62,113 bases of DNA from Branchiostoma floridae (lineage: Eukaryota > Chordata > Leptocardii > Amphioxiformes > Branchiostomatidae), in assembly GCF_000003815.2 (NCBI RefSeq), contig NC_049983.1, positions 354,387 to 416,499 of the forward strand, written 5' to 3'. The position numbers and the translations under genes are program-made. The notes below the pieces were generated by a model, which was given only the letters and a program-made list of their open reading frames with translations, did not search any database and had not been told where the DNA came from. This document shows, piece by piece, positions 21,028 to 33,277 of this stretch; within the stretch, counting starts at the first letter, position 1; every line of letters starts with the position of its first letter.

Positions 21028-23165
21028 CTAGATTTCCTTGTAGAGTAGTTCATATTGGGGGACGTTCCTGGGGTCTATAGGACTTCGCACCATGACCTTC
21101 CCCCTCATGGCCCCCCTGAAGATCACCTCCACAAGGTCGATGAAGTCCTGTTTGTTCCTGAAGCTGCCAATGAACTTGGTGTGGTCTGGTCTACTGTGGG
21201 AATGATTAAGAAATTACCAATTCAGTACGAAAAGTAGGCAAAAAATTGGACTATATACAGCTTCCCAGGATTCAGAAGTACATGTATTCATAAGAGTTAT
21301 ACAGAATATATCTATGAATCCAGTGAGTGAGTGATATGAATCTTACAGAATTCAAGAGTTTACAATACTTACTAATTTGTTAAAACAGAACTTGGCATAC
21401 CGACACTCAGTCTCACCTTGCTAGTCTAAATTACACTCAGTCTGATATGTTGCATTAGTAGCGCATGTTGAAGCTTTTGGTCTTGAGCAGAATAAAATAA
21501 GCCAGGGCTGCTTTAGTTGTTTTTTTTCAATCTTACTTATTGTGAGCCCATTGTGCTGGTCCAATAAATTAATAATGATCTGTAAAACTCATTCAAATTC
21601 CAAAAAGTTTGTATATTTCTTAGTAGTAAATCATATGGATTTCATAAATTTGTGTGTGTGTGTTCCATCAACATACTACTAGTAATGATGTCATTATCAT
21701 ATTTGAGAACAACTTACTCGTAGTCTACTTTGATGTGTTGTCCATTGAAGAAGAAGATAGTAGCAGGAATGAGAGTGATGTCAAAATACTGTGTGTACAC
21801 TGGTATACTGTCCACATCCACTATGTAGATGGCTGCCATTTTGGAGAGGAGATTAGAAGTCTTGGACAGCTGTGGGAGAGAAACAAAACATGAGTTCTTC
21901 ACTTAATGCAAAGTTACATCTTACATACACGTCCTCTCCCAGACTTAGTAGACCTTCAGCTGGAAGTTTTTTTTTTTCCTTTTTCCATCCTTCCCGTAGT
22001 GTCCATACCCCTGTAGTGTCCATACCCCTGAAGTGTCCATACCCCTGTAGTGTCCGTACCCCTGAAATGTCCATACCCCTGTAGTGTCTGTACCCCTGTA
22101 GTGTCTGTACCCTGTTAGTGTCCATACCCCTGAAGTGTCCGTACCCCTGAAGTGTCCGTACCCCTGTAGTGTCCGTACCCCTGTAGTGTCTGTACCCTGT
22201 TAGTGTCCATACCCCTGAAGTGTCCATACACCTGTAGTGTCCATACCCCCGCAGTGTCCGTAGTACCCCTGTTAGTGTCCGTAGTCCGTACGCCTGTAGT
22301 GTCCGTACCCCTGTAGTGTCTGTACCCTGTTTGTGTCTGTACCCTGTTAGTGTCCGTACCCCTGTAGTGTCTGTACCCCTGTAGTGCCTGTACCCTGTTA
22401 GTATCTGTACCCTGTTAGTGTCCATACTCCCGTAGTGTCTGTACCCCTGTAGTGTCCGTACCCCTGTAGTGTCTGTGCCCTGTTAGTGTGTCCGTACCCC
22501 TGTAGTGTCTGTACCCCTGTAGTGTCTGTGCCCTGTTAGTGTCCGTACCCCTGTAGTGTCTGTACCCCTGTAGTGTCTGTGCCCTGTTAGTGTCCGTACC
22601 CCTGTTAGTGTCCGTACCCCCAGTAGTGTCTGTACCCTGTAAGTGTCCGTTAAGCGTACCCCCGTAGTGTTCGTACCCCTGTAGTGTCCATACCCCTGTA
22701 GTGTCCGTACCCCTGTAGTGTCCGTACCCCTGTAGAATCTGTACCTCTGTAGTGTTCATACTCACTGTAGTGTCCGTACTCACTGTAGTGTCCGTACCCC
22801 CTGTAGTGTTATCCCAGGTAGTGTCTGTACCTCCGTAGTGTCTGTAGTGTCTGTACATAGTATACCTCTCACACACGTGTACACAGACACAAACATACAC
22901 ACACATACAAACACACACGCACACACTGTGGTACACTGACACACAAACTCTCATACAAACACGGCGCGCACACATACACACACACTCATACCAGTACACA
23001 AAACTGACACACACAAACACACACGACACTTACGATATCGTCCAGTTGTTGGCACACGGGGTCATGTTCCCGCCCAAACCTCAGTACCAGGACTAACTCA
23101 GCGGTGTTCCTGATCGCCTGGTCTACTTCCTTTTTCGTAGTGAGCCGAGGAAGAAGGTAGCTCAT
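21028..23165 (-). CDS. TXNL4B: TXNL4B: Dim1-like spliceosomal thioredoxin-fold protein
   Basis: Three exons on the minus strand: 23165-23034, 21869-21718 and 21193-21028. All have GT/AG ends and matching phases (0, then 2), giving 149 residues, the same length as human TXNL4B. The protein starts [18 protein letters not shown], then [14 protein letters not shown]. The middle has [20 protein letters not shown] and [12 protein letters not shown]. The end is [19 protein letters not shown]. This fits TXNL4B better than TXNL4A, which has different blocks here and ends YSTKYRY. The family has a thioredoxin fold without the CxxC pair, binds the U5/tri-snRNP protein Prp6, and acts in pre-mRNA splicing. 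Intron 1 is mostly a 17-bp minisatellite and a CA run that stops a few bases from the exon 1 donor. It is head-to-head with TRMT10C. Confidence 0.95.
21997..22860. repeat. 17-bp minisatellite in TXNL4B intron 1
   Basis: About 50 units of the type GTAGTGTCCGTACCCCT, with variants TCCATA, TCTGTA and GTTAGTGTCTGTACCCT. The variants occur in runs, which suggests higher-order copying. The array keeps minus-strand frames open over hundreds of bases; these are not genes. Confidence 0.95.
22866..23030. repeat. CA-rich microsatellite next to the TXNL4B exon 1 donor
   Basis: ACACAC runs interrupted by AAAC and CATAC reach to within about 10 bases of the donor at 23033. In the transcript this is a GU-rich tract directly downstream of the splice donor, a kind of sequence bound by CELF-type factors in animals. 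Confidence 0.85.
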
Positions 23166-23591
23166 CCTTATTAAGGACAGAGACAGCTGCTAGTCTATGT
23201 TGTTACCAGACAAAGACGAGTCTTCATACGTGACCTCGCTTGACCTCAATAGAAGGTACCATACCAACATTAGGGTCCATAATATGATTTCAAAGTTTGA
23301 AAAAAAACCTCATTAACAAACTTGATGATGGATAAAATATCTATTTATCTGTTTTCCTACTTGGATATATCTCTTATAGGATAAATGTTACATTGGTTCC
23401 TGTTTTACTTATGTTTTGTTTCCGATTGTGGTGCCCCATATTCCAAGTGAACTCATCCTTAGCGTACTGAACTGTGGGATATCCAAGATGGCTGCGCCCA
23501 TGTGAAATCACGTCGCTCTGACCAAGAGAAAAACGTGTAGTGAGATTTAATCGAAAATTCCAACTAGAACTCCTACCACGACTGGCAGAAG
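23166..23591. promoter_or_regulatory. Candidate bidirectional promoter, TXNL4B / TRMT10C
   Basis: Between the TXNL4B start (23165, minus) and the inferred TRMT10C 5'UTR exon lies a YY1-like AAGATGGCT (23485-23493). A strong donor AAG/GTAAGA at 23591/23592 and an acceptor CCAACACAG at 24402-24410 predict a noncoding first TRMT10C exon ending at 23591. The divergent layout fits a shared promoter. This is inference. Confidence 0.5.
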
Positions 23592-23747
23592 GTAAGAGAA
23601 AACATGAACCTGTTTTTTTTTTATACTCACAGTGTTAAAAATGATTGTAACCAGTCTGTAGGACTTCTTTGTACCTAAGCTCTTGCCAGCATGGGTGCAT
23701 GCGTTCGATGGCTTTGCAAAAACTGACATGCCTGTTTTGCTTGCTTG

Positions 23748-24342
23748 TTTCCTTCGCCAAATGCTGTGTTTTCAGTGGCGTTTGTTTGTCCTTGAACATA
23801 ATAAAACAAGGAGCTTAAACATGTGTCATATTGTCAGATGAGTAATGTATTAAGCTCGTAAGTATCGAGGAAATTGTTATGGTTCGGGCCCCCTGGGTGC
23901 TATCCTTGGTACTAAAGCGGAAATCCCGGTTTTGTATTAAGTGTTGTGCAAGAGCAATTGTCACGATTTCTTGTTTGCTTTGACAAGGAAGCTTTGTACA
24001 TCATGTTGTTGATTATTGCCAGAGAAATTTAAATCATAACAAGAGCTATCTTCCATTAGTACCAATAAAATATTGATATATAGTTTTTCCATATCACTAG
24101 ATATCTAAACAGGAAGTTCCACAGTAAGCTGCAAGGGGTCCCAAAATCTAATCATTTCAAAGTCTCATCAAAACCAGAGTACCCACATATCAAAAATCAA
24201 ACATCATTCTCAAATTATCATGTAGACTACACTGTACAGACATACATACACGTACACACGTACAAATACATTGTGTACACAGACATACATACACGTACAA
24301 ATATTACAAAAATATATCATTAGCTTCTTTGCAGAGGTAATT
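23748..24342 (+). mobile_element. Hairpin-ended dispersed repeat in the TRMT10C 5'UTR intron
   Basis: It starts CCTTCGCCAAATG. Later it has AGGAAGTTCC and a GGGGTCCCAAAATCTAATC block shared with 2950 and 39415, then an ACATACA/CGTACA microsatellite. It ends with a weakened hairpin GCTTCTTTGCAGAGGTAA. Same family as 2233-3108. Confidence 0.55.
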
Positions 24343-24429
24343 AGTACGTACTACTACTACAGCATATCATAAAGCCAAGCTGTTTTTGATGCATTTCTCT
24401 TCCAACACAGGAGATCCTGTTCTATCACC

Positions 24430-27400
24430 ATGTTGTTGTCAAGAATATCAAGAGCTGCGCTCGGCCAGACTGCAAGAGTTCTGAACAGAGACTACAGCCA
24501 ACATTCTCGACCACTCCTTTTAGTACAGTCCCGCTCTCTGTACCAACACCAGGGTGCGTCAGCCTCCAATAACTACAGTGTGAAATCATGGACAAAACAA
24601 GAGTCCTACCCTCAACAGTGGACTTATTGTGTTGTGCAAAGGTGTTACAGTTCCAAGTCCACAGGTAGTGATAGTACGAATGACAGTGACAAAATACAGC
24701 AGACGGAAAACACAGCAAGCAAAGATACAACAACTACTTCTTCTAACAGTCCTTCCAGTACATCACAAGGTGACAATGTTCCTACAGAAGGAAGTGTGGA
24801 TGATGGAGATGAGTTAGTGGATGATGAGGATGTTCTAGCTCCCAGAGCTCCGGAGATATTCAAGGAACTGTCGGAACTTGACAGTCTGGATCTGAGTCCG
24901 GAGGAGAAGGAGAGGAAGAGGGCACAGCTGGAACTGGAGCTCATGTTTGAGGTTTTTTTTTTTTAAATGTTTCTGTTTCTGTATCTGTATCTATATAGCC
25001 GGTATAACTGCCCTTCGGCGTAACACACCAGCTTCGCAGGCACGCGGCGCGGCAGCAGCTGGTTATATTACACCGAACGACCCGTCACACCTAACTTCTG
25101 CACATCTATCTGCAAGCGTTCTTTAAAACTATCCAGAGATGATGCCCCTACTGTGCTTGGTGATAGCAAATTCCACTCTACGATAGTTCTGGGAAAAAAC
25201 GAATTTTTGAACACATCAATCCTAGGTTGGTACCTTTCGTACTTGAAGTCATGGCTGTTTTTTGAGCTGGCATTGGATACTTAGTTTGAATTCAAAATTT
25301 ACTACTGAATAAAATACAGTAGAAATATTGCGCAAGAAGATTGATAAAAGCTGGTCTACTAGTATGTGAATGGGTGGAGACTACAGAAAGGATTCTTTTC
25401 TAAGGGAGTACCAAATATTGGTCACATTTACAAGGTGGTCCTTTCATACTAATCATAGAGATGGTGATGACTTGTATAATGCACATCTGCTAGTTTGTGT
25501 AATGAAGTGTAGTGTTGAAATGATTGAGAAAAAAGCTTTTCATAAGTAGCTGGAGTTTTAGGACTGGAGTAATACTTTATATTACAAAAAGTTATGCACT
25601 TACAACTTAAGTGATAGACTTTGTTAAACTTAAAAAAAAACTTAGTTAAAGCCATGTTAAACTTAAACTTAAAGCTGTGTTTTAATTTGTTACATTTGTA
25701 CACCAGATCAAAACATGTTGGTATCCCATTTTTCTACAGAGGTACGATGTAGAGAAAGTGACCATCACTGAGCGCCATATCGAACAGTTCATGGGCCTTC
25801 ACACCAACAAGGCAAGACAGAGGTTTGTCAACTACATGATCAAGACTGAATACAAGTAAGCCACTTTTATTTACTTTTTGTATGTGCCTACTTTCATTCA
25901 TTCATGTGTCTACATGCAAGTTAGAGTATACATTTTAGAAAAGACAATAATCTTCTATGGTAGATTTTCAAAGAATTTAGGAATTGGTAAAGTGACAAGT
26001 GTATCAACTATTTTGAGTGGGTATCTCAATCATTCAATGGACTATGCCTTTTGGCAACTGTATGCAAAAGACTCTTCCTTTAAGTTTGAAATAAAATTGT
26101 TGCGAATTTGTCCCCAACAGTGGCAAATTGGTCACAAGCAATGCCAAATATCTCAGGAATTAAAAGGAAAGTGGCAAAATGTCATGAATAGGCATGAACT
26201 AGACGTTATCTACACTGTAGTTTCCAACAGGCATGATATCCAATCTCTTTTTGATGAATCTTTATGATCATTTTATATATTGTTTTGTTAAATTTGGGGC
26301 TAAAACTAAGGATGTGATCTTCGGGGTGTAGCAATTTTGTTTGTACAGGACAATTTTTGCCAGTGCATCACACACCAAAATTCTCACTAGCAGGCTTGGC
26401 CCAGTGAAATACATGCTTAACTAGTAGGTGTTCTCCTACAATGAAATGTTCAAGTAACTGTTATCCCTAACTAATCGCCAATGCCATTTACTTACCATCA
26501 GGAAGAGAAGTTTTGCGGAGAAGAAGGCAGCCAAACAACAGAAGAGAAAGGAGCTGCTGGAATCGCCTCCCCCCAAAAGTACCACCTTCCAGCCCATGAT
26601 CTGGGGCAGGAAGATTGAGCTGTTCCAGGGCTGGAACCAGGCTAGGAGCATGATGTTCGGCTCTGATGTGAGAAACCTTTCTTTCTTCTTTGTTGTAAAT
26701 ATAGAATACAACACGGTGTATTCTGTATCGCCCAAGGTACCAGCCCAACCGCGGGTTGCATTGCCCGACAGCCCGCGGGAGGGCTGGGACAGAGGGGGAT
26801 ATGGAATACACCGTGTTGTATTTTATTTATGCCATACCCAGGTCAGAAAACACTGACCAAACAAGAAAGCTTTTGAAAAAAGCTGGCCGGTGCTTATTTT
26901 GGAAAAAGTCTGGATGTTAAACAAAATCACATGAAAAAAAAAAGAGTTTTTAAACATCGAATTACTGAATTGGTCTGTCTTCTACATGTATTAAAAAACA
27001 TTACAAGAGATTTGTCTTAGGCCACACCAATTTAATTTCTTGGTTCTTAATTTTAATGAAAAATATGGAGCGAGAGGGCAAAATGAAAATAAAAATACAA
27101 ATTGTAAAATGGTTAGGGTAAAGGTAAGGGCTAATCCAAAACATAAAGGATAAAAAGTTTTCAGCTTGAAAAAAGTACAAAAACACTATTACTGTACAGT
27201 AACAGCACCTGTTCATGAAAATACAAAAGTAGTGTCAGTTTTTATGTTTGCTACACCAGAAAGTTGGTGAATGGGTTTCATTNNNNNNNNNNNNNNNNNN
27301 NNNNNNNNNNNNNNNNNNNNNNNNNNNNNNNNNNNNNNNNNNNNNNNNNNNNNNNNNNNNNNNNNNNNNNNNNNNNNNNNNNNNNNNNNNNNNNNNNNNN

Positions 27401-29042
27401 NNNNNNNNNNNNNNNNNNNNNNNNNNNNNNNNNNNNNNNNNNNNNNNNNNNNNNNNNNNNNNNNNNNNNNNNNNNNNNNNNNNNNNNNNNGACACCAGGT
27501 ATGTAGGGTCCATGTAATGGAGCGGCGTGTGGCCAAACAGGGGGTGGTCAGGAAAAATCGTGGCCTTTTCCATTCAGGATTTGTTTTTCGAGCGGCCTTC
27601 GCAGCGACGGTGGAAAAAAAGTTAAGAAAGGAAAAGGTCACGGTTTTCCCACCAACCTCTGCTTGGAGAGTATTCTATTTACTATTTAGTCAATGCAAGC
27701 CTGTGTGATGTAACTAAGAAGCTTCTGTGATACGGGAAGTTGTTATCCGGTCGGAACACCTGTATGGAACATTATGGTGGCCCAAGTATGACATAAATCT
27801 ATTTATTGTTTGATTACCCCCATGAAAGTAGAGGTACTGATTTTGGTCTGTGTGTTTGTCTTTATGCGTGTCAATAGTTCTATAGAATACCATATGCTAT
27901 AGTGACAATGTGTGACTGAGGCAAAATATGGTGTAACTGGAGACTGGCAGGATTGGAGGGTTGGCTTGTACATGTCTGGGTCTAAATTTTGTTTCTACAG
28001 TCTTGTAGGATGGGAAGGTTGGCCTGTTGTTCCTACAGGCTAGCAGGAAAATGCAGGCTTTATTAGACAGAGCTTCTTGGACAGAAAAGTGTTTATTTTA
28101 TCAATTTTTTAAAAATCAATGATTAGAGAACTGTGTACGACATCGTACGTGCATTTAAAAATGGACACCTTTGTGGGAAGATACCATTAGTGAACTGTTT
28201 AGGGAGGTGTTTATAGTATTCATCTGACATTGTCCTTAGTTTTCTCTTGAGTCAACAAATGATGTAGAATGACTACAAATAACAGAGAAATTACACTCAA
28301 GTCAATTTGCCTTTTTTCTTGCCATCTTTTGTAGTTGGTGTTTGACTTCAGCTTTGAAGACGAGATGCAGTTCAGGGAGAAGATCAACCTGTGCGACCAG
28401 CTGAACGAAGCGCTGGGAGCGAACCGGCAGGACGCCGAACCATTCCACGTGCACCTCGTCAACTTCCGCCCCGACGGACAGACCTACAAGGAGCTCGGTC
28501 GCAGCCGCGGATTCGACGAGAACTTTGCCGAAAAGATGTTGGGGACCGTCACGGAAAAGTCTTACCTCGACTTGTTCCCGAAGGAGAAACTTGTGTACCT
28601 TACGGCAGACTCGCCTCGCGAGCTCCGCAAATTTGATCCCGACAAAGTCTACATCATCGGCGGCATCATTGACCGGAAAATCACAACGAATCTATCATAC
28701 GCGAAGGTGAAACGCGAGGGTATAGCCAGCGCCGCCCTCCCACTGGACAAGTACTTGTGGTGGGGCATGGGCGACAAAGTCTTAACGTTAGACCAGATGA
28801 TGAGAATCATGTTGACGCTGAAGCGTACTAACGATTTCGAGGCGGCGCTCAAGCACGTGCCCACGCGTAAGCACCACGGGTTGAGAAGCGAGCTAGAGAA
28901 GAAAGGGATTCGCCCCGGAATGACGCGCGGGAACAAGTTCCAGTATCAAAGGAGAGGACAGGGAATGAGATACGACAGAGAAGAGAGAGAGTCTTTCCCT
29001 AGAGTTGATAGAAGAAGAGCAAAGGCTTGGTATGAAGATTAA
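24430..29042 (+). CDS. TRMT10C: TRMT10C: mitochondrial tRNA m1R9 methyltransferase / RNase P subunit 1
   Basis: Four coding exons: 24430-24951, 25740-25855, 26502-26667 and 28335-29042, with matching phases, giving 503 residues (the human protein is 403; the extra length is a Ser/Thr/Asp-rich linker). The first 25 residues are Arg-rich with few acids (MLLSRISRAALGQTARVL), as in mitochondrial targeting peptides. A basic helix AEKKAAKQQKRKELLE precedes the SPOUT fold: FQGWNQARSMMFG, LVFDFSF, DLFPKEKLVYLTADS, KVYIIGGIIDRK, LPLDKYLWWG (the conserved Asp at about residue 406) and LTLDQMMRIML. With HSD17B10 the family methylates N1 of purine 9 in mitochondrial tRNAs, and with PRORP it cleaves tRNA 5' leaders. 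Exon 1 has an odd donor (G/GTTTTT) beside a LINE tail. Intron 3 holds a 208-N gap. AATAAA lies at 29069 and 29113. Confidence 0.95.
24953..25262 (-). mobile_element. LINE 3' end in TRMT10C intron 1
   Basis: Read on the minus strand it encodes DVFKNSFFPRTIVEWNLLS, then SLDSFKERLQIDVQKLG, the C-terminus typical of CR1/L2-type LINEs. It ends in a (GATACA)n-like tail and a run of 12 A. Here that A run is the 12 T directly after the G of the exon 1 donor. A second copy in the other orientation is at 33278-33535. Confidence 0.8.
26705..26822. mobile_element. Foldback element with 19-bp perfect inverted ends
   Basis: AATACAACACGGTGTATTC (26705-26723) and its exact complement (26804-26822) enclose a GC-rich core that pairs again (GCCCGCGGG and AGCCCAACCGCGGG blocks). 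It lies 37 bases after TRMT10C exon 3 and would form a strong hairpin in the pre-mRNA. Confidence 0.8.
27283..27490. other. Assembly gap (208 N)
   Basis: Unknown bases within TRMT10C intron 3. The flanking sequence shows no exon. The exons on either side join in phase, so no coding exon needs to be missing. Confidence 0.98.
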
Positions 29043-29234
29043 AGTCACTCATCTGATGTTGCAGATGAAATAAAAACTAAAGGAGTAAAGGAACATGGCC
29101 ACAAGGAAAAAGAATAAAACTGTTATCGCAAAATAACAAGCATGCATGTAGTAGTTTCAAGCAAGGGTGGCATGTACAGATAGCAAGAAAGTGCAGAATC
29201 AGAGAATTTGACTTTGCAGTCAAAAAGCTACATA

Positions 29235-29674
29235 AAGGGGTGGGTATAAAACCGTGTTTTTCTTGTTGGACTGGTCCGGAAAAATCAGACCTGAAAAAAT
29301 TCAGCGGACAGGATGTTGGCCCGATTAGAAAATTAACAGATTATACCAGCATTACAGCAGGAGCGTTCACGTATTTTGAGGCTTATTGGTCCAAGAAAAT
29401 AGCAAGACCAAAGTAGAACTAGAAGAGAGTTGGTAGTCAATTTTATCAAGTGTCTACAGTCAAACTTGGTCTAACTTAACAGAGGCAGTAAGTGTTGTTT
29501 ACGCAAAGATAGGATACTCCACCAAACAGATTTCGTTGTCGCGAAGTGGATCATTGTTTTGAGTATAGCCCATTCACAAACAATTAGGTAAAGGTTCAGG
29601 TCCAGACCTGGACCTGATCCTCTGGACCTGAACCGGACATGGACCTGAATTTTCTGTATCGGTACCCACCCCTA
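29235..29674 (-). mobile_element. hAT MITE, TAGGGGTGGGTACCGG family, copy 3
   Basis: It ends GTACCCACCCCTA and starts AAGGGGTGGGTAT. Flanks GCTACATA (29227-29234) and GCTACATG (29675-29682) differ by one base, an 8-bp target duplication. It lies just past the TRMT10C polyadenylation signals. Confidence 0.85.
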
Positions 29675-29682
29675 GCTACATG

Positions 29683-32600
29683 CATTATTGCATGTAATTA
29701 TTACATTGTAATGATTCCAGTCAGCTACATGTATGTGATGATTGTGACCTGTTTCAAAAAAAGAAACATAAAAATAAGAAGTAACTTGTGTACAAGAGGT
29801 GATCAATAAGTTTGTGGCCTTACCATGAACAAAGTGCACAGCTCAAATTTTGGGCAAACAAAATAGTATGAAATCTTTAATCAATATCCATCAAATTTCA
29901 AACAATCAATATTGGGATCATTGCTTTCCATTTGATGCCCTTTTGATATCAATGGTATTAAATTTAAACTGCAAGGTGAGTTTAGAAAAACAAGTCAGGG
30001 TGAACTGTGACCAAAGCTTTGTGGTTCGTGTTCCTCTAGTGCCCTCTAGTGCTTGAAAAATTTAGACATTGTCAAAATTTTTTATGAGGAATCCCTTTGT
30101 ATTCAAGAAGGAACAAGTGGCCATCTTACTTTCAAAAGAAAGTTACCAAATGTGTCGCCTGCTATTGTAGCGACCACAGTGATTTGAATTTTGGTAGACA
30201 TTAACAAAAGACTTTTTCGTTATGCCCCAAATTTGAGATATTTCTTGAAAAGGCTTCAAACTTATTGGTCACCCTAGACCTGGTAGGTTTTCTAGAAGTG
30301 ACACAGTTCAATATTGTCGGCATGTCTCTGACCACGTTATAAAATGGACACTTTTGATGTCAAATTAGGAACAGGCTTATGATCTTTGTCACCAATCTGT
30401 TAAGAAGTTCTGCAAGCTAGCTGAGAATGAGGCTGCTTTTATATTCATGTAGATGGTAGATGGTTAGTTTCCAGTAATGAGATTTTGCATAAATGTTGGC
30501 ATAAATGTTTATTATTGAATGATAAACAGGAGTAATCTGCAAGATGACCTAATGTTTCATTTTTCTGGCCTAATGTTGAATTTTTCTCTAAGATGATATA
30601 TTGAAGACTGGATGTTGTTAGTATCCTACTTCTTTTTTAGCAAAGTCGACAAGAAAAACTTATAAAACCAATCCAAATATGTCTACACAAACCATATATA
30701 CATGTACCAGATTTCACTCCATTATGTGTTTTTGAGCTGGTATTTTTTTACAGCATTAATGGCAGCTCCGAATTACAAGCGGCGCATCAAGGTTCAATTG
30801 CACAATTTTCTACGCATTGGCAACCTTTTTTTCGGTCAGTTGGCAAATGGCAGTCACCAACTTACTAGCACTGCAGTCCAGTGAGGTGTTTCATCACTTT
30901 GGACATTACGTATCATGTGACAGGCAGTACAGTACCAGAGTACTACCATGGCAGGGACATATATTGAGCAGGAATAAGGCAGTAAGAGATAGCAGACTTC
31001 CCCTCCTCAGAAAGGTAATACCCCTAAGAGAATACTCGTATGCAGAAACTTAACAACTGAAACTCATGCCATTAAAAGCATTCCCATTGTGTATACAATA
31101 TGGAAGAGTAGCCAAACACAGTATATGATATATACACACGTCATTTTTCTAATAACTGTCTTTTTGCTGCAACTATATGTAATATATTTATCCACAACGA
31201 AGGGTTTCCGTCAAAGATACGTTTAACGTCAGTGTGACGCATACGAATGTTTGATGCGTTTGTCTAGGTTGTAGTCCCACTTTCGTAGATATAATTTTGC
31301 CGCCAAAAAAAAAAAATTACAGTGGAGAGGGGAATATCGCATGGAGTCTATGGACACTTACTAAATCATCATCATCATCATCACTAAATCATACAGTCCA
31401 AAGAAACACCTCGTGACCTCGGTAAAGCGGATATTTTAGTTGAGCCTGTTTTCGCAAGACATTGCAAACTGGCTTTAACAGGAGCCAATGAGCGCAAGTT
31501 TGTGGTACATTTGTAGTACCTATATGTCGAATTTGACGAAAGCTTCATGCTACAAATGGGGGCAAACTAGACGCCAACTAAGACGCGAATAGGCGACAGA
31601 CGGTCACGATCTTCCAAATATATTATCTAACCTCTGCTTGAAGGATAGCTGTCTCCGCGTCCAACAATATCGCACGAGAAAGTGTTGCTTGCAGCCTTTT
31701 TATGATTTTTTAGTTCAATATCTCATATGTACATGACATTGTAGACATGATCATGATGATTTTACCGTGGAAAATATGCATATAATGATACAGTTGTATC
31801 CGTGCTCTGTCTCCGAGGGCTGTGCGCACATGCCGTCCAAATGTGACGCAGGAGAGGTACACACGGTTATACCAGACAGTGTGCACAACGCCTACGCAAC
31901 GCTTGGACGGCCATCATGGATATCTCATCATGTGAATCCCCATCCTCTGTATTTTCGGAGCTTTCGGTCGAGAAGCTAGCTAGTAGTGGTTGCGATTTTT
32001 CTGAAGTCTGTAGAGAGATGTAGTTGTTACAAATTTGCGACCACGATGACTAGCCCCGACCGAAATCTGTGCTCTAAGAATCCGTTGTCTGCATGACTTC
32101 CGTCTTCTTCATAGGCCATTTCGGCTCGCCCTGTGAAAAGATGATCACGGTAAATTGTAATTTGTAAATTTTGACCGGCAATGGCGATAGCAAAATAATG
32201 AAAATAAGCCCAGACCATGATGCAAAAGAAAAACAACAACAACATGATGTTCTTCAAATGCAAAGCACCCAATCTAGTAGCAGGGAATACAAAGAGACAT
32301 TTTCCAACCAATTTAGAAACAATTAACGAATGCATGGATGCAGAGTCTTCAGCGTTGAAGCTTTCAATAAAACACAGGCCTTGTCTATATATATGGCCTT
32401 GTCTAAAGAGGATATAAAGACGTCCAATACCTGTTGATATTACACTTCTGCTCCGTCTCCTATATGTCTTTTGACAGGTGGTCATCTGGCCTGGGTTGTT
32501 TTTTGCATTGTAGTCTGAGAAAACGATAGATAATATCATGCTAACAAGCCGCGCTGGTGTGCCAACGTCTTTCCGTCGTGACGTCGCAATCAAAGGCCTT

Positions 32601-32980
32601 CAAAGACAGGTCGGATCTTACGTCTACGCCGCCTTTAAATTTGTTGTGTGTTAGGAAGAACAAAAGTGCCGCTCTCGCCGACCAAAGGGAGAAGACGTCA
32701 TTACATGATTCTATCTTCACAATGAACAGAAGCGACGGCCGGCAAGATCTAATAGAAATGTCCGCTTCTGAACCCTTTCATTAATTCTAACGTCTCCGAA
32801 TCTTCGCGCCGCCGGTAACGTTATTAGGCTATGTTGATTGGACTATATGGATGGCATCCTGTGAGAATCCCAAAACCGATGTGAGCGTGCGAAAAAAAGT
32901 TTAAATTTGTCAGGATAGAATCGAAAGGAAAGAAATCTAAATGGCCAGGAAGGTTAAACTAAACAGACAGACTATGATGT
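29683..32980. other. Intergenic, no gene recognised
   Basis: Long AT-rich stretch with scattered short open frames lacking any family signal. A piece near 32828-32912 repeats 12906-12990. CATCATCATCATCATCA lies near 31365. Nothing else could be supported. Confidence 0.5.
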
Positions 32981-32984
32981 ATTG

Positions 32985-33122
32985 AAAATTACGAGAAATA
33001 CAGAGTATGGTGTAACGAAAAATACGAGAATTACAGAGTATGGTGTAAAGAAAAATACGAGAAATACAGAGTATGGTGTAACAAAAAATACGAGAAATAC
33101 ACAGTATGGTGTAACGAAAAAT
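32985..33122. repeat. 33-bp tandem repeat, four units
   Basis: Units of the type ACGAGAAATACAGAGTATGG followed by TGTAACGAAAAAT, with few differences. Both strands stay open because 33 is a multiple of three. Confidence 0.9.
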
Positions 33123-33277
33123 GCAAGTGCATTTCGGATATCCAGAACGCTTCAGACGTGTTCTGGACATCCACGATGTGTTTCCAAGTTGGATATAAGC
33201 ACATATTGGATACAACAATTCAAGTGCCTCACAGGTCAAGTCAAGTCAAGTTTATTGCAGAAGCCATTACGTACCAT

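Noticed and set aside
21853-23029. Long minus-strand frames with [12 protein letters not shown]-like repeats
   Set aside because: They are the 17-bp minisatellite and CA run read in frame, inside TXNL4B intron 1.
32027-32593. 188-residue minus-strand frame
   Set aside because: No domain or composition pattern of a real protein, no splice context, and a low-complexity middle.
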